The translations under genes and the position numbers were made by a program. The notes below the pieces were generated by a model that was not told where the DNA came from, did not search any database, and saw nothing but the letters and a program-made list of their open reading frames with translations. 64,000 bases of DNA, taken from positions 75,803-139,802 of the forward strand of contig JBDTRR010000008.1 of the NCBI GenBank assembly GCA_039931615.1. Reading direction: 5' to 3'. The first letter of the stretch is position 1, and each line of letters begins with the position of its first letter. Positions 16,817-25,823 of the stretch are shown here, piece by piece. The stretch comes from JAHFUI01 sp039931615 (lineage in GTDB: Bacteria > Acidobacteriota > Vicinamibacteria > Vicinamibacterales > CAVVIG01).

Positions 16817-16990
16817 GATCGCTCTACTCCGCCGATTCGACAATGTAAAAATCGTACGCAGACACGCCTCGACATGGGCGGCCGCAGCTCCAAGTATACC
16901 CAGCGACGCTGCACATCCTGGCGCCGGCCGGTCCGCAGGGAGTGGCTCGCTACCTGAACGCGGGCTGGGAACCCGCGATACGCCATCGTC

Positions 16991-18805
16991 TCACCGGCTC
17001 GAGAGCAGCGCGACGCTCAACGAGAGCGACGTCAGACATCCGAGCAGTTCCTCCGAAGGGCATTCCCCTGCTCGGGTCTTGGCGATCAATCGATCACAGC
17101 GCGGCACATCGACGATCTCCCGCAACATCGGGATGGAGTGAACGTATTCCGTGACCTGGTCCAACAACGCCTCGTCTCTGAAGTAGAGCGACGGGGGAGC
17201 CGGACGGCGGGCGATCGACCGTCGGACGCGGCCGACCGCCCGACTCCCGAACGATTGGGCGAACTGCCACATCTGTTGGCCGGGCCGTTGGCGCGGCATT
17301 TCCCGAGGCGGCCGGCCGGAGAGCAACGCCCCGGTGTTGGCATATGGAATGTGCCGCAACCGAGGCAGCTCCGTGTAAATCATGTAGGCGTAAAACGCCT
17401 TCTGGTAGAGCCACGAAGCCGGAAGCTGGAGCATCAAATCGGTGTATCGATAGTCGAGGTGAGCGGTGGCTTCGGTCACCTCGGGGTGGGTATGCAGCAC
17501 CGACGTAAAGGTAAAAGCCGGTTGCCGGTAGACCATCGCCCAGGCCGTGATCCGGTGCGCCGCCGTCAGGCCATCGATGCTGGCAAAAGATTCCGCGATC
17601 GCGTCCTGCACCGAGCGGCGTGTACTGTCGATGACGTCGGCTCGGAACACCAGGTTCCAGTACCCGCTGGGTTCAAGACAGCGGCGGACCGCCGCCGCGA
17701 TGCGCTCGTCCACCCGGGCTGGGTCGAGATCGGCTGGCGACGGTACGTAGGATCCGGCGAGCACATCGCCTGGCCCCCCGCCAAGCAGGACGGCGGCCCC
17801 CTGGCGGCGGATCTCGTCGATGTAGGCCATCACGATCGCCATATGCTGATAGGGTCGCATGCCGCCGGTCAGAGCAATGACTTCGGCGGGCTGGGCGAAT
17901 CTGGGGGGTATCGGTTCGATGTGGTGGCGCAACTCGAGCGCAGCGCACACCGCGCTGGCGGCTCGGGTTTGTGGCGTCGATTCGACGCCGGCGACGTCAA
18001 CAAAGGTGAATGCCGAGTAGTCGGCGTCCGGTGGCATCGCTCCAGCCACCAGTCGGCTGTCGAGCCCGCCGCTCAGCGCCAACACGCCCCTGGCGACGAG
18101 TCGCGCCCGCTGCTCGAGACCCTGGCGAAATGCCTGGAACACCGCGGCGCTGTGGGCGACAGCATCGAGCCCGGGATCGGGCCGGTGCGCCAGACGCCAA
18201 TACTGGCGCTCGCCGACCTTCTCGCACGTGACGGTCAGGTGCGTCGCTGGCCGGAGACGCTCCACACCTTCGACAGTCGTTCGGGTTCCCAGGGTGTGGC
18301 CCGCGGTACTGGCCTCGAGCCAGCCGATCGCGTCGGGACGGTGCGAGGTCTCGGCCAGCGACAGGAGAAAGGCGAGATTCGAGGAAAAGTAGGTCGCGTC
18401 GCCCCGGCGCAGCGTGTAGAACGGCCGCGATGAGAACCGATCGTTGACGATGTGGACGGTGCGCGTCGCCGCGTCGGCATACACCACGACGAACTCGCCT
18501 TCGCACTCCTCCAGCGAACCCGCCCCGCGCCGCGTCGATCGGAGCAGCAGGGCGCCGGCGTCCTGCACCGGCAACATGAACCCCAAGGTCACGAGCGCGT
18601 TGCCTGCCGCGTCGCATGCGGCCCGCGGTTTGATCGGGTAGGTCGCCTTGTGTTTGACGATCAGGTGGCCAAATGGCATCGCGATGACCACCTGTTCGAA
18701 GCCGGTCGCCGGCTCGCCTGGCAGGATGGCAAAGGTGCGAACCCGCTCACGGATCGCCGCCGTGGACTGGGGTCGACCGGCGACGTAGCCGGCAATCAAC
18801 GCCAT
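16991..18805 (-). CDS. Asparagine-synthase-like protein lacking the glutaminase Cys
   Basis: 604 residues, AsnB-like in layout. An N-terminal Ntn-type domain (about 1-190) contains the NDRFSSRPFY segment. The AsnB/PP-loop domain has the ATP motif LSGGLDSRLVAG (about 246-257). Canonical enzymes begin MCGI with Cys2 as the glutaminase nucleophile; here the protein begins MALIAG, so Cys2 is missing. The acidic loop usually read as GGDExFGGY appears as GGGPGDVLAGSY. It may use ammonia, or be an amide/adenylate-forming ligase that is not glutamine dependent. A complete AsnB is encoded at 40914, so the two are not equivalent. It lies between a GT2 and the SGNH protein. Confidence 0.75.
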   Translation of the reverse strand: MALIAGYVAGRPQSTAAIRERVRTFAILPGEPATGFEQVVIAMPFGHLIVKHKATYPIKPRAACDAAGNALVTLGFMLPVQDAGALLLRSTRRGAGSLEECEGEFVVVYADAATRTVHIVNDRFSSRPFYTLRRGDATYFSSNLAFLLSLAETSHRPDAIGWLEASTAGHTLGTRTTVEGVERLRPATHLTVTCEKVGERQYWRLAHRPDPGLDAVAHSAAVFQAFRQGLEQRARLVARGVLALSGGLDSRLVAGAMPPDADYSAFTFVDVAGVESTPQTRAASAVCAALELRHHIEPIPPRFAQPAEVIALTGGMRPYQHMAIVMAYIDEIRRQGAAVLLGGGPGDVLAGSYVPSPADLDPARVDERIAAAVRRCLEPSGYWNLVFRADVIDSTRRSVQDAIAESFASIDGLTAAHRITAWAMVYRQPAFTFTSVLHTHPEVTEATAHLDYRYTDLMLQLPASWLYQKAFYAYMIYTELPRLRHIPYANTGALLSGRPPREMPRQRPGQQMWQFAQSFGSRAVGRVRRSIARRPAPPSLYFRDEALLDQVTEYVHSIPMLREIVDVPRCDRLIAKTRAGECPSEELLGCLTSLSLSVALLSSR

Positions 18806-18892
18806 CGATGAATGGCAACGGAAAGCCCGAACAGGTCGAAACGGCGACCTCCGCCAGCTGGCGGCCGAAGCATCGTCCTTCCGGTCAACTGC

Positions 18893-20101
18893 TCACTGGC
18901 CGGTCACCCGCGAGACGAAATTGGCGCACCCCTGGGCATCGCTGAACCCGAAGGCGCCGCCCGACGCCACGAAGCCGGACTTGACGTCACCCCGCTTGAT
19001 CCGCCGGGCGAGCTTGAACGCCTCGAACCGCCGGGTAATCAGATTCAGGCCGATGCGTCTGGCGAACTGTCGAACTGCCGAGTCGCGGCCAATCGCGCCA
19101 TTCATTGGCAGCGTCCTGTACTCAGCCGTCAGCGGCGGATACTTCTCCGCGTAGGCGAGCCATTCCGCCATTTCCCGGCCGACATCGACGCCCATCTCGT
19201 GGCGGCGCCGCAACTCATACATCGTGCGGCGGAGATAGTACTGTTCGTCGAAGGGAAACGGCCGCAGCTCGTCCGGAAACATCTGCTGGGCCAGCAGCAT
19301 TCCCTCCGCCATCAGATTGCACAACGTGAAGTTGGTCAGCGGGATCCACTCGCGATTGTGGGCGACGTCGGCGATCAGCTTCTCGATCTGCTCCTTCCCG
19401 GGATTCGAGAGCACGATCGCCGAACCCCAGGACTTCGGCGTCCGGCCGAGAATGACCATCGGCAGATCGACGTAGACGAGGCTCTTGGCGAATACCGCCG
19501 CCAGCGGCCAGGCGAAGTACTCCACGCCGTTGGTCCGGAAAAAACGGCCGGATCGCTGCACCACCCGCTCGGCCACCGATGCCGCGAACATGAAGGCACT
19601 CGGGTGCATCTCGAACTTCGGGCGGAACGCGAACAACGGCCGGACGAAGTCGTCGGTGGAAACCACACTGGTGCGGCCGGAGAAGGCCCGGCAGGCGACC
19701 GTATTCTGCTGTGGCCCGGGAAACGCCCGGTCGAAGTACTCGGAGAGATTACAGAACAGGAAGTCGGCGGCGTGACGCCGGTGCGCTTCGGCGAAGCGCG
19801 CCAGGGCGTTCGGCACCAGCGCATCATCGTCGGACAGCATCATGATCAGACGGCCGCGCGCCTGCGCCCGGGCGAACTCCCAACTCTCGCCGATGACGCC
19901 GTGTTCGAGCGTCCGGACGTATCGCACCCTGGGGTCCTGGAACCCCTGGATCACCTCCCGGGTGTCATCGTGCGAGCAGTTGTCGGAGACGACGACCTCG
20001 AAGTCGTCGACGGTCTGGGCGAGCACCGAGCGGACCGCGCCCTGGACCAGTTCGCTGCGGTTGTAGGTCGGAATGACGATACTGAACAACGGCGGAGTCA
20101 T
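18893..20101 (-). CDS. Family 2 glycosyltransferase
   Basis: 402 residues. The GT2 core is at the N-terminus: SIVIPTYNRSE (about 7-17), VVVSDNCSHDDT and the DxD-type LSDDDALVPN (about 89-98). The C-terminal 170 residues are helical and Arg-rich, without membrane spans. It is a cytoplasmic inverting transferase for the repeat unit; the sugar is not known. It lies 43 bases after the FAD oxidoreductase gene in the same operon. Confidence 0.85.
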   Translation of the reverse strand: MTPPLFSIVIPTYNRSELVQGAVRSVLAQTVDDFEVVVSDNCSHDDTREVIQGFQDPRVRYVRTLEHGVIGESWEFARAQARGRLIMMLSDDDALVPNALARFAEAHRRHAADFLFCNLSEYFDRAFPGPQQNTVACRAFSGRTSVVSTDDFVRPLFAFRPKFEMHPSAFMFAASVAERVVQRSGRFFRTNGVEYFAWPLAAVFAKSLVYVDLPMVILGRTPKSWGSAIVLSNPGKEQIEKLIADVAHNREWIPLTNFTLCNLMAEGMLLAQQMFPDELRPFPFDEQYYLRRTMYELRRRHEMGVDVGREMAEWLAYAEKYPPLTAEYRTLPMNGAIGRDSAVRQFARRIGLNLITRRFEAFKLARRIKRGDVKSGFVASGGAFGFSDAQGCANFVSRVTGQ

Positions 20102-20144
20102 GATGGCTGCCTGGTCCCGAATGGAGGAACGTCCGATCGAGCCC

Positions 20145-21476
20145 TCAATCGTCGATCTCGAATTCGGCCAGTTCTTCCTTCCGACTGGTCAGGTGCTCGG
20201 CCACCTTCTTGCCGCGCAGGACGCAGTCGTGGGTCATCATGTAGCCCCACTGGGAGTAGCGTCCGGCCCGGATCACACCGAACCCGTCGAGAAAGCGGTT
20301 CACCCGGTCCAGCGCTGATCGACGCTGATGGTCGTAGATGACCTGGCCCCACGGACAGTACCTGACGGTCGTGGAATGGATCGCGTCGGTGCCTTCGAGC
20401 AGACCCATCTCGATCAGCTCCCGCTGGACCCGCTCGACCGTCGCCGCCCGATCGGTGGGCAGCGGGAGGAAGTCCGACCCGCAGACCTCGACCGACATCG
20501 CGGTCTTGCCGGCCGGCGCGTTGTTGGGTGAGAAGTTCTCCTGGATGCTCACCCGGGTGCTGATCTTGTCGTCGTCGTAGACGTAGAGCCAGGGCTCCTT
20601 GCGGACCGACGGATGATTGGCGGCGACGCGCACCAGCAGCAGCCGGGTCGCTTTCAACATCGAGGCCGCCTCGCGGACGTCGAGCGGCGCGTCCTCGGCA
20701 CAGGCAATCAGTGCGGGCAGCGGCAGGGTCGAGACCAGCTGATCGAAGTTCACCTTCGTCCCGTCCTCGAATCCCAACAGCCGCTTCTGGAAATTGACGA
20801 ACACCAGCTTCTTGCCGTACTCGAGCCGGACCCCCTCGGCGATCTTGTGGGTGTAAGTGTAGAACCCGCCGGTCGTCGGATAGCGCCAGCGGTTGACCCA
20901 GTAGGTGGAACGCCCGAGCGGCCCCTTGGCGCCGTTGACGACGTCTTCGACCTTCGGATAGTAGACCCGCTTGCCGATCCAGTCGGTGCCAAGGTCGGCC
21001 GGTTCCCGGGTCCAGTACTTGCGGGTATAGACGGCCGGAAACGTGTCGGCGAAGACCCGGCCGAAGGCGCGGTGAATCCATTCCTCGTAGTTGACCGGCG
21101 GCGGCAGGTCGGCGGGGTCGGTGACCCGGGATTCCAGGAAGCTGTTCAGACACTGCGTGCGCAACGGCTCCGGTATCTGGTAGAGATTGGACTGGGCCGG
21201 ATGATCGATCCAGTGTCCCTTGAAGTAGTTGACGACTTCGGCCTGGACCTCTTCGAACCGGCCGCCGACCAGGTCGACGAACAACTGCTGGATGTATTCG
21301 TTCTTCGTGTACGAGACGTGCGGGCCATCGTCCCAGACGAAACCATCCTGCTCTTCGCTGTAGACATGGCCGCCGTAGTGGGACTCGGACTCGTAGACGA
21401 CCGCACGGTCGCGGCCGAGATAGTAGCCGACCGCCAGGCCGCTGATTCCCCCTCCCAAGACTGTTACTGTTTCCAT
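20145..21476 (-). CDS. FAD-dependent amine-oxidase/UGM-like oxidoreductase
   Basis: 443 residues from the ATG at 21476. It begins with the dinucleotide-binding motif VTVLGGGISGLAVGYYLG and the second FAD signature YGGHVYSEEQDGFVWDDGPH. The C-terminus has the flavin-contact segment GVIRAGRYSQWGYMMTHDC. This matches NAD(P)-binding-8/protoporphyrinogen-oxidase-like proteins that occur in glycan clusters and are related to UDP-galactopyranose mutase. The reaction is uncertain: ring contraction, sugar oxidation or deamination are all possible. The reading frame continues upstream of 21476, but the ATG gives the classical Rossmann start. Neighbours suggest action on a nucleotide sugar or glycolipid. 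Confidence 0.75.
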   Translation of the reverse strand: METVTVLGGGISGLAVGYYLGRDRAVVYESESHYGGHVYSEEQDGFVWDDGPHVSYTKNEYIQQLFVDLVGGRFEEVQAEVVNYFKGHWIDHPAQSNLYQIPEPLRTQCLNSFLESRVTDPADLPPPVNYEEWIHRAFGRVFADTFPAVYTRKYWTREPADLGTDWIGKRVYYPKVEDVVNGAKGPLGRSTYWVNRWRYPTTGGFYTYTHKIAEGVRLEYGKKLVFVNFQKRLLGFEDGTKVNFDQLVSTLPLPALIACAEDAPLDVREAASMLKATRLLLVRVAANHPSVRKEPWLYVYDDDKISTRVSIQENFSPNNAPAGKTAMSVEVCGSDFLPLPTDRAATVERVQRELIEMGLLEGTDAIHSTTVRYCPWGQVIYDHQRRSALDRVNRFLDGFGVIRAGRYSQWGYMMTHDCVLRGKKVAEHLTSRKEELAEFEIDD

Positions 21477-21507
21477 CTGGTCTCTTCTGCTTCCGCGTAA
21501 CTGAGTG

Positions 21508-22179
21508 TCAAATACCGGCGGTGAGGTCGAGCAACGCTTTCCGACAATAAAAGGCTTCGGCGTGGCCGCTGGGCGATCCGGACTCGATGCCCCGCAGGCG
21601 GAGCAGGGAAAAGAACGTCTCCTCGGTGAACCAGTGGCGATTCTGCTGGGTCTGGAACAGCTCGGTGATCCAGTCCACCTTGCGCCGGCAGGTGGCCTGA
21701 TCGAGAGCGACGAAGCAGTTCGGAATCCCGAGATCACCATCGTATTTGGGGATCTCGTACTCCAGTATCAGGTGGCCACGGAACGTATTCCAAGTCAAAT
21801 CAGAGATCAGCCGGTGGTCCTGGTGCCGGTCGTCGCGATAATGGGTGAAGATCAGGTCGGGCGCGTCCCGCTGCTTCAAGGTTTCCAAGAATTCCTTGAC
21901 CTCATGGCCGAGGTAGGGAAAAAACCCGTCCCGGAATCCCTTGACCTCGACCGTGGTCTCCACCGCCCCGTCCAGAAATCTTGCCGCGCTGCGCCGCGCT
22001 TCGATCGCGCGCGCCTCGCTCGCGCTGAACACCACCCAGTGGACACTGACCTGGCGTTCGCTCTCGATCAGCGTGCGCACGGTGCCGCCGCAGCCGATCT
22101 CGACGTCGTCGGCGTGCGCGCCGAGGCAGAGAATGCGCAGCGGCGAACCGCGGCCGTGGTTGAGAGCGAGGCTCAGCAT
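21508..22179 (-). CDS. PIG-L family deacetylase
   Basis: 223 residues. The zinc-binding motif AHADDVEIG (about 21-29) and the later HYRDDRHQDHR (about 111-121) are the conserved metal and catalytic elements of PIG-L/LmbE N-acetylglucosamine deacetylases. Length is normal for the family. In polysaccharide loci such enzymes remove N-acetyl groups from nucleotide sugars or polyprenyl-linked sugars. It lies between the FAD oxidoreductase and the sugar nucleotidylyltransferase and so probably acts within that pathway. Confidence 0.85.
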   Translation of the reverse strand: MLSLALNHGRGSPLRILCLGAHADDVEIGCGGTVRTLIESERQVSVHWVVFSASEARAIEARRSAARFLDGAVETTVEVKGFRDGFFPYLGHEVKEFLETLKQRDAPDLIFTHYRDDRHQDHRLISDLTWNTFRGHLILEYEIPKYDGDLGIPNCFVALDQATCRRKVDWITELFQTQQNRHWFTEETFFSLLRLRGIESGSPSGHAEAFYCRKALLDLTAGI

Positions 22180-22231
22180 GATGGTCGGTGACGCGAAGAA
22201 CGCGAGCGGGGTGGTGGCGCGACGGGGGAGG

Positions 22232-23086
22232 TCAGCTGACCGGCTCGTGGTGCCCCATCCCCGGGTGGGAGAAGGTCACCGCTTTCTTCTGGAACGGCTC
22301 GAGCCCGGCGTCGTTCTTCCAGACCTCCCAGGGCGCGACGCCGCGGGAGTAGAGATCTTCGAGCAGCTGCTTGTCCTTGAACGTGTCCATCGGCAGCCAG
22401 AAGCCGTCGTGGCGGTAGCCCGCCAGCAGCCCTTCCTGCACCAGCCTGTGAAAGGGTTCCTCGACCAGCTCCTCGCCCGGCCGCATGTAGTTGAAGATCT
22501 CCTTCCGGAAAATGAAGTAGCCGCCGTTGACGTAGAGACCCGCCCGCGACATGTGGTGGATGGCGGTGACATCGTGCCCCTGGCCGAGCGAGACGACGTG
22601 AAAGCTCTGGGTCGGCTGGACGCAGAGGAACGCCGCGACCTTGCCGCTCGCCATGAAGTGATCGACCATCGAAGGAAGGAGATAGTCGGTCAGGCCATCC
22701 GAGTAGTTGGCGAGAAAGACCTCTTCGCCCTGCAGGTAGCGCTCGACCGCCTTCAACCGCTGGCCGATATTCGAGTTCAGGCCGGTGTCGGCGAAGGTGA
22801 TCGTCCAGTCCTGGATATCGGTGCCGAGCAGCTGCAGATTGCGGCCGCCTTCCGTCATCACGAAATCGTTGGAGATCGCTTCGTTGTAGCGGAGGAAGTA
22901 CTCCTTGATCACCGCCGACTTGTAGCCGAGGCAGAGGATGAAGTCCTTCTGGCCAAAGTGAGCGTAGTACTTCATGACATGCCAGATGATCGGCCGGTGC
23001 CCGACCGAGACGATCGGCTTGGGCAGCGCCTCGGCATGCTCCCGCAGCCGCATCCCCATGCCGCCACAAAACAGGACAACTTTCAC
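22232..23086 (-). CDS. Sugar-1-phosphate nucleotidylyltransferase (RfbF/DdhA-like)
   Basis: 284 residues. The nucleotide-binding loop is LFCGGMGMRLRE, followed by PKPIVSVGHRPIIWHVM, FLANYSDGLTD (metal site) and the sugar contact region YVNGGYFIFRKEIF. Sequence style and length fit glucose-1-phosphate cytidylyltransferases. The start is a GTG with AAAGGAG 7 bases upstream, and it overlaps the previous stop in a GTGA. That coupling ties it to the C-methyltransferase gene just before it. The expected next enzyme, a CDP-glucose 4,6-dehydratase, is not adjacent. Confidence 0.82.
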   Translation of the reverse strand: MKVVLFCGGMGMRLREHAEALPKPIVSVGHRPIIWHVMKYYAHFGQKDFILCLGYKSAVIKEYFLRYNEAISNDFVMTEGGRNLQLLGTDIQDWTITFADTGLNSNIGQRLKAVERYLQGEEVFLANYSDGLTDYLLPSMVDHFMASGKVAAFLCVQPTQSFHVVSLGQGHDVTAIHHMSRAGLYVNGGYFIFRKEIFNYMRPGEELVEEPFHRLVQEGLLAGYRHDGFWLPMDTFKDKQLLEDLYSRGVAPWEVWKNDAGLEPFQKKAVTFSHPGMGHHEPVS

Positions 23087-24459
23087 AGCTCCGCTCCTTT
23101 TCGATCGAGCTCCGGACCCGCCGCCCCCGCCTCCGGGAGCCCGTCCACGTCAGCCAACACTTCGACCTCGGGAATCGGCACCACGAACCGGCCGCCCCAG
23201 TCGCGGACGTAGGACAGCTGCGCGACGATCTCCTGCTTCAGGTTCCAGGGCAGAATCAGCACGTAGTCGGGCCGGGTCTGCCGAATCCGTTCCGGCGGGA
23301 AGATCGGGATGTGGGTGCCGGGCAGGAACTTGTTGTGCTTATAGCTGTTGCGATCGACCGTATAGTCGATGAAGTCGGAGCCGATGCCGCAGTAGTTCAG
23401 CAGGGTGTTGCCCTTGCCCGGGGCGCCGTAGCCGACCACCGACTTCCCCTGCCGTTTCACCGCGATCAGGAACTCCAGCAGCTTGCGCTTGGTCTCCTTC
23501 ACCTGCTCTTCGAACGCGCGGTAGGTTTCGAGCCGTTTGAGGCCGGCCTTCTCCTCGCGGGACCGCAGCTCGGTCACCGCGTCGCCGACCGGGCGGGAAC
23601 GATCGTCGTCGTGCCGCGCGTAGATCCGCAGCGACCCGCCGTGGGTGGGAAGTTCCTCGACGTCGAACAACGTCAAGCCGTGCGCCGCGAACACCTGCTC
23701 CGCGACCAGAAACGAAAAGTACGAGAAGTGTTCGTGGTAGATGGTATCGAACTGGTTCTGTTCCATCAGGCGCATCAGGTGCGGGAATTCCATCGTGATG
23801 ACGCCGTTGGGCTTCAACGCAATCTTCATCCCGGCCACGAAGTCGTTCAGATCTGGAACGTGGGCCAGGACGTTGTTGCCGATCAGCAGATCAGCCTGTT
23901 CGCCCTGGGCGGCCAGCTGCCGCGCGGTCGCGGTGCCGAAGAAGGACGACCGCGTCGGGACGTTCTTCTCGCGGGCGACCTGGGCGACGTTCTCGGCCGG
24001 CTCGATGCCGAGCACCGGAATGCCCGCCGCCACGAAGTGCTGCAGCAGGTAGCCGTCGTTGCTGGCGATTTCGACGACGAAGCTGGCGGTGGTCAGTCGC
24101 AGGCGCCGCTGCATCGCCATCGCGTAGGCCCGGACATGTTCGACCCAACTGGTCGAGAATGACGAAAAGTAGGCGTACTCCCGGAAGATATGCGCCGGGC
24201 TGACGTACTCTTCGAGCTGAACCAGGAAACAGTGGGGGCAGACATTGACCCGGAGCGGGTAGAACGGCTCCATGTGATTCAGCTGCTCGGCCGTCAGGTA
24301 GCTCTCGCACAGCGGTGACATGCCGAGATCGACGAACACCTGATCGGCGAGCCGGCCGCAGAACCGGCACGTCATGCCGGGCACCGGCGCGGCGTGCCCA
24401 ACCGCCGGCGCTGCCGCTTCAACCATTGGCTGTTCCGCCCCTGTCGTCGCCATCCTCAT
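23083..24459 (-). CDS. Nucleotide-sugar C-methyltransferase
   Basis: 458 residues with the three-part build of TylC3/NovU-type sugar C-methyltransferases. An N-terminal zinc domain has cysteine pairs CRFC (about 31-34) and CPHC (about 74-77). The SAM domain has VVEIASNDGYLLQHF (about 127-141), the FDTIYHEHFSYFS active-site segment and GGSLRIYARH. The C-terminal Methyltransf_14 domain carries GYGAPGKGNTLLNYCG near 345. These enzymes add a methyl group to C3 (or C5) of a 4-keto-deoxysugar nucleotide to make a branched sugar. Both ends overlap neighbours by 4 bases, so it is translationally coupled. Confidence 0.88.
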   Translation of the reverse strand: MRMATTGAEQPMVEAAAPAVGHAAPVPGMTCRFCGRLADQVFVDLGMSPLCESYLTAEQLNHMEPFYPLRVNVCPHCFLVQLEEYVSPAHIFREYAYFSSFSTSWVEHVRAYAMAMQRRLRLTTASFVVEIASNDGYLLQHFVAAGIPVLGIEPAENVAQVAREKNVPTRSSFFGTATARQLAAQGEQADLLIGNNVLAHVPDLNDFVAGMKIALKPNGVITMEFPHLMRLMEQNQFDTIYHEHFSYFSFLVAEQVFAAHGLTLFDVEELPTHGGSLRIYARHDDDRSRPVGDAVTELRSREEKAGLKRLETYRAFEEQVKETKRKLLEFLIAVKRQGKSVVGYGAPGKGNTLLNYCGIGSDFIDYTVDRNSYKHNKFLPGTHIPIFPPERIRQTRPDYVLILPWNLKQEIVAQLSYVRDWGGRFVVPIPEVEVLADVDGLPEAGAAGPELDRKGAEL

Positions 24460-25823
24460 GCTCCCGTCGTTCCCTGAATTGTCCCGTCGATCGCGTCGAG
24501 GCCGGCGCGGTCTGCCTCGAGCAGGCCGCTCTGCTGCAGGAGCCTCGCCGCCCTGGCGATGGCCGCGAACGACAGGCCGGATCGTTCCGCGATGTCGAGC
24601 AGGCTGTGTCCCCCGTCGGAGAGGTTGAGGACCCAGAGCAGCGCCATCTCCCGGTCGCGGCCTTCGCCGGCCCCGCCCATCGAGCTGTAGAGCCCGCGGC
24701 GTCCGAGCTGCGGCTCACCCATCGGCTGGCGGTTCAGGAAGGTGAGGTTTTCCTCGAGGACGGCCAGGATCGACTGACACGCCACGTACGCGCCCTCCAG
24801 TCCGTCTGGAGTAACGAAGTCGAGGTTGTCGGCCGACGTATGGTATTCGGGATACTCCCCATACGGCGTCCGCGACAAACACCCGACCGCCAGGTTGATC
24901 CCCGGCGAGCAGTACTGGCGCTCGTCGTAGCCGTACGGGATGAAGTCCCGGACCTCGCCGCCGCCTGGCGAATGCCGCAGCACGTTGGCCGCGGCACGGT
25001 CGATCTCGGTGGTCGCGCGACGGCTCCGCTTGTAGACGAGATGGCCCGGCCCGCCGAGGCCGGTCAGCACCAGGCCATGACGGATCGCGCTCAACCGCTC
25101 CTGGTTCCGCGCCAGCCAGGTAATCGAGCCGATGGTTCCCGGAATGAACAGCAGCCGGTAGGACAACCGGCGCGCCGGCAGCGTCGACAGCCAGCGGCCG
25201 AGAGCGACCGCAACGGACACTCCCGACAGATTGTCGTTGCAGAGCGATGGATGACAGACGTGACACGACAGCAGGACCTCGTCCGGGCTCTCCCCGGGCA
25301 GGTAGCATTCGCCGTAGGTCAGCTGGCCGTCCTCCAGGCTGGCATCGATGCAGACGTCGTACTCCGCATCCGTCAGGATGGCAGCCTGTTCGGAGCTGGC
25401 GCAAAAGCCCCAGTTTTCGGCGTAGTACGAGGTCTTGTAGGGGATCCAGCCCGGATGCTCCGGCAGGGTGTGAAGATGAGCCAGCAGCTCGGACCGGCCG
25501 ACCCTGGTGCGAATCGGCACGCTGTAGCTCATGACGTGCAGATTGGACCGCTGAAAGTCGACGACCCGGTTTCCTTTCAGGTCCTTGATCCAGGCATCGC
25601 GAATGTTCCATTCGCGGGGCACCGTCCAGTCGAACACCGGCGTTCCGGATGGCACCTCGTGGATCGTGAGCGGAAGGCGCTGCTGGATACGGAAGAGAGT
25701 CTCGCGAACGCCCTTCCCGGTGATGCTCCGGCAGATCGGATAGAGATCTTCGATGAAGCGATGAAGCTCGGCGCCGATATTCGCCGCGGATGACCGCTCG
25801 ATCAGGGCCTCGGGCGCGCTCAT
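24456..25823 (-). CDS. DUF4910 aminopeptidase-like protein
   Basis: 455 residues from the ATG at 25823, which overlaps the previous stop as ATGA. The body has an M28-aminopeptidase-like fold. Candidate metal ligands are in CHVCHPSLCNDNLSG and EYPEYHTSADN, and the N-terminal helix has DLYPICRSITGKGVRETL, typical of DUF4910. The last 60 residues (SDGGHSLLDIAERSGLSFAAI) read as a winged helix. Proteins of this family recur in polysaccharide loci next to sugar-modifying genes, but no reaction is established as far as I know. No signal peptide is seen, so it should act in the cytoplasm. A role in hydrolysing or forming an amide on a sugar intermediate is a guess. Confidence 0.8.
   Translation of the reverse strand: MSAPEALIERSSAANIGAELHRFIEDLYPICRSITGKGVRETLFRIQQRLPLTIHEVPSGTPVFDWTVPREWNIRDAWIKDLKGNRVVDFQRSNLHVMSYSVPIRTRVGRSELLAHLHTLPEHPGWIPYKTSYYAENWGFCASSEQAAILTDAEYDVCIDASLEDGQLTYGECYLPGESPDEVLLSCHVCHPSLCNDNLSGVSVAVALGRWLSTLPARRLSYRLLFIPGTIGSITWLARNQERLSAIRHGLVLTGLGGPGHLVYKRSRRATTEIDRAAANVLRHSPGGGEVRDFIPYGYDERQYCSPGINLAVGCLSRTPYGEYPEYHTSADNLDFVTPDGLEGAYVACQSILAVLEENLTFLNRQPMGEPQLGRRGLYSSMGGAGEGRDREMALLWVLNLSDGGHSLLDIAERSGLSFAAIARAARLLQQSGLLEADRAGLDAIDGTIQGTTGA

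Noticed and set aside
18812..20341. Plus-strand open frame of 509 codons opposite the GT2 gene
   Set aside because: Antisense shadow; the GT2 core motifs are on the minus strand.
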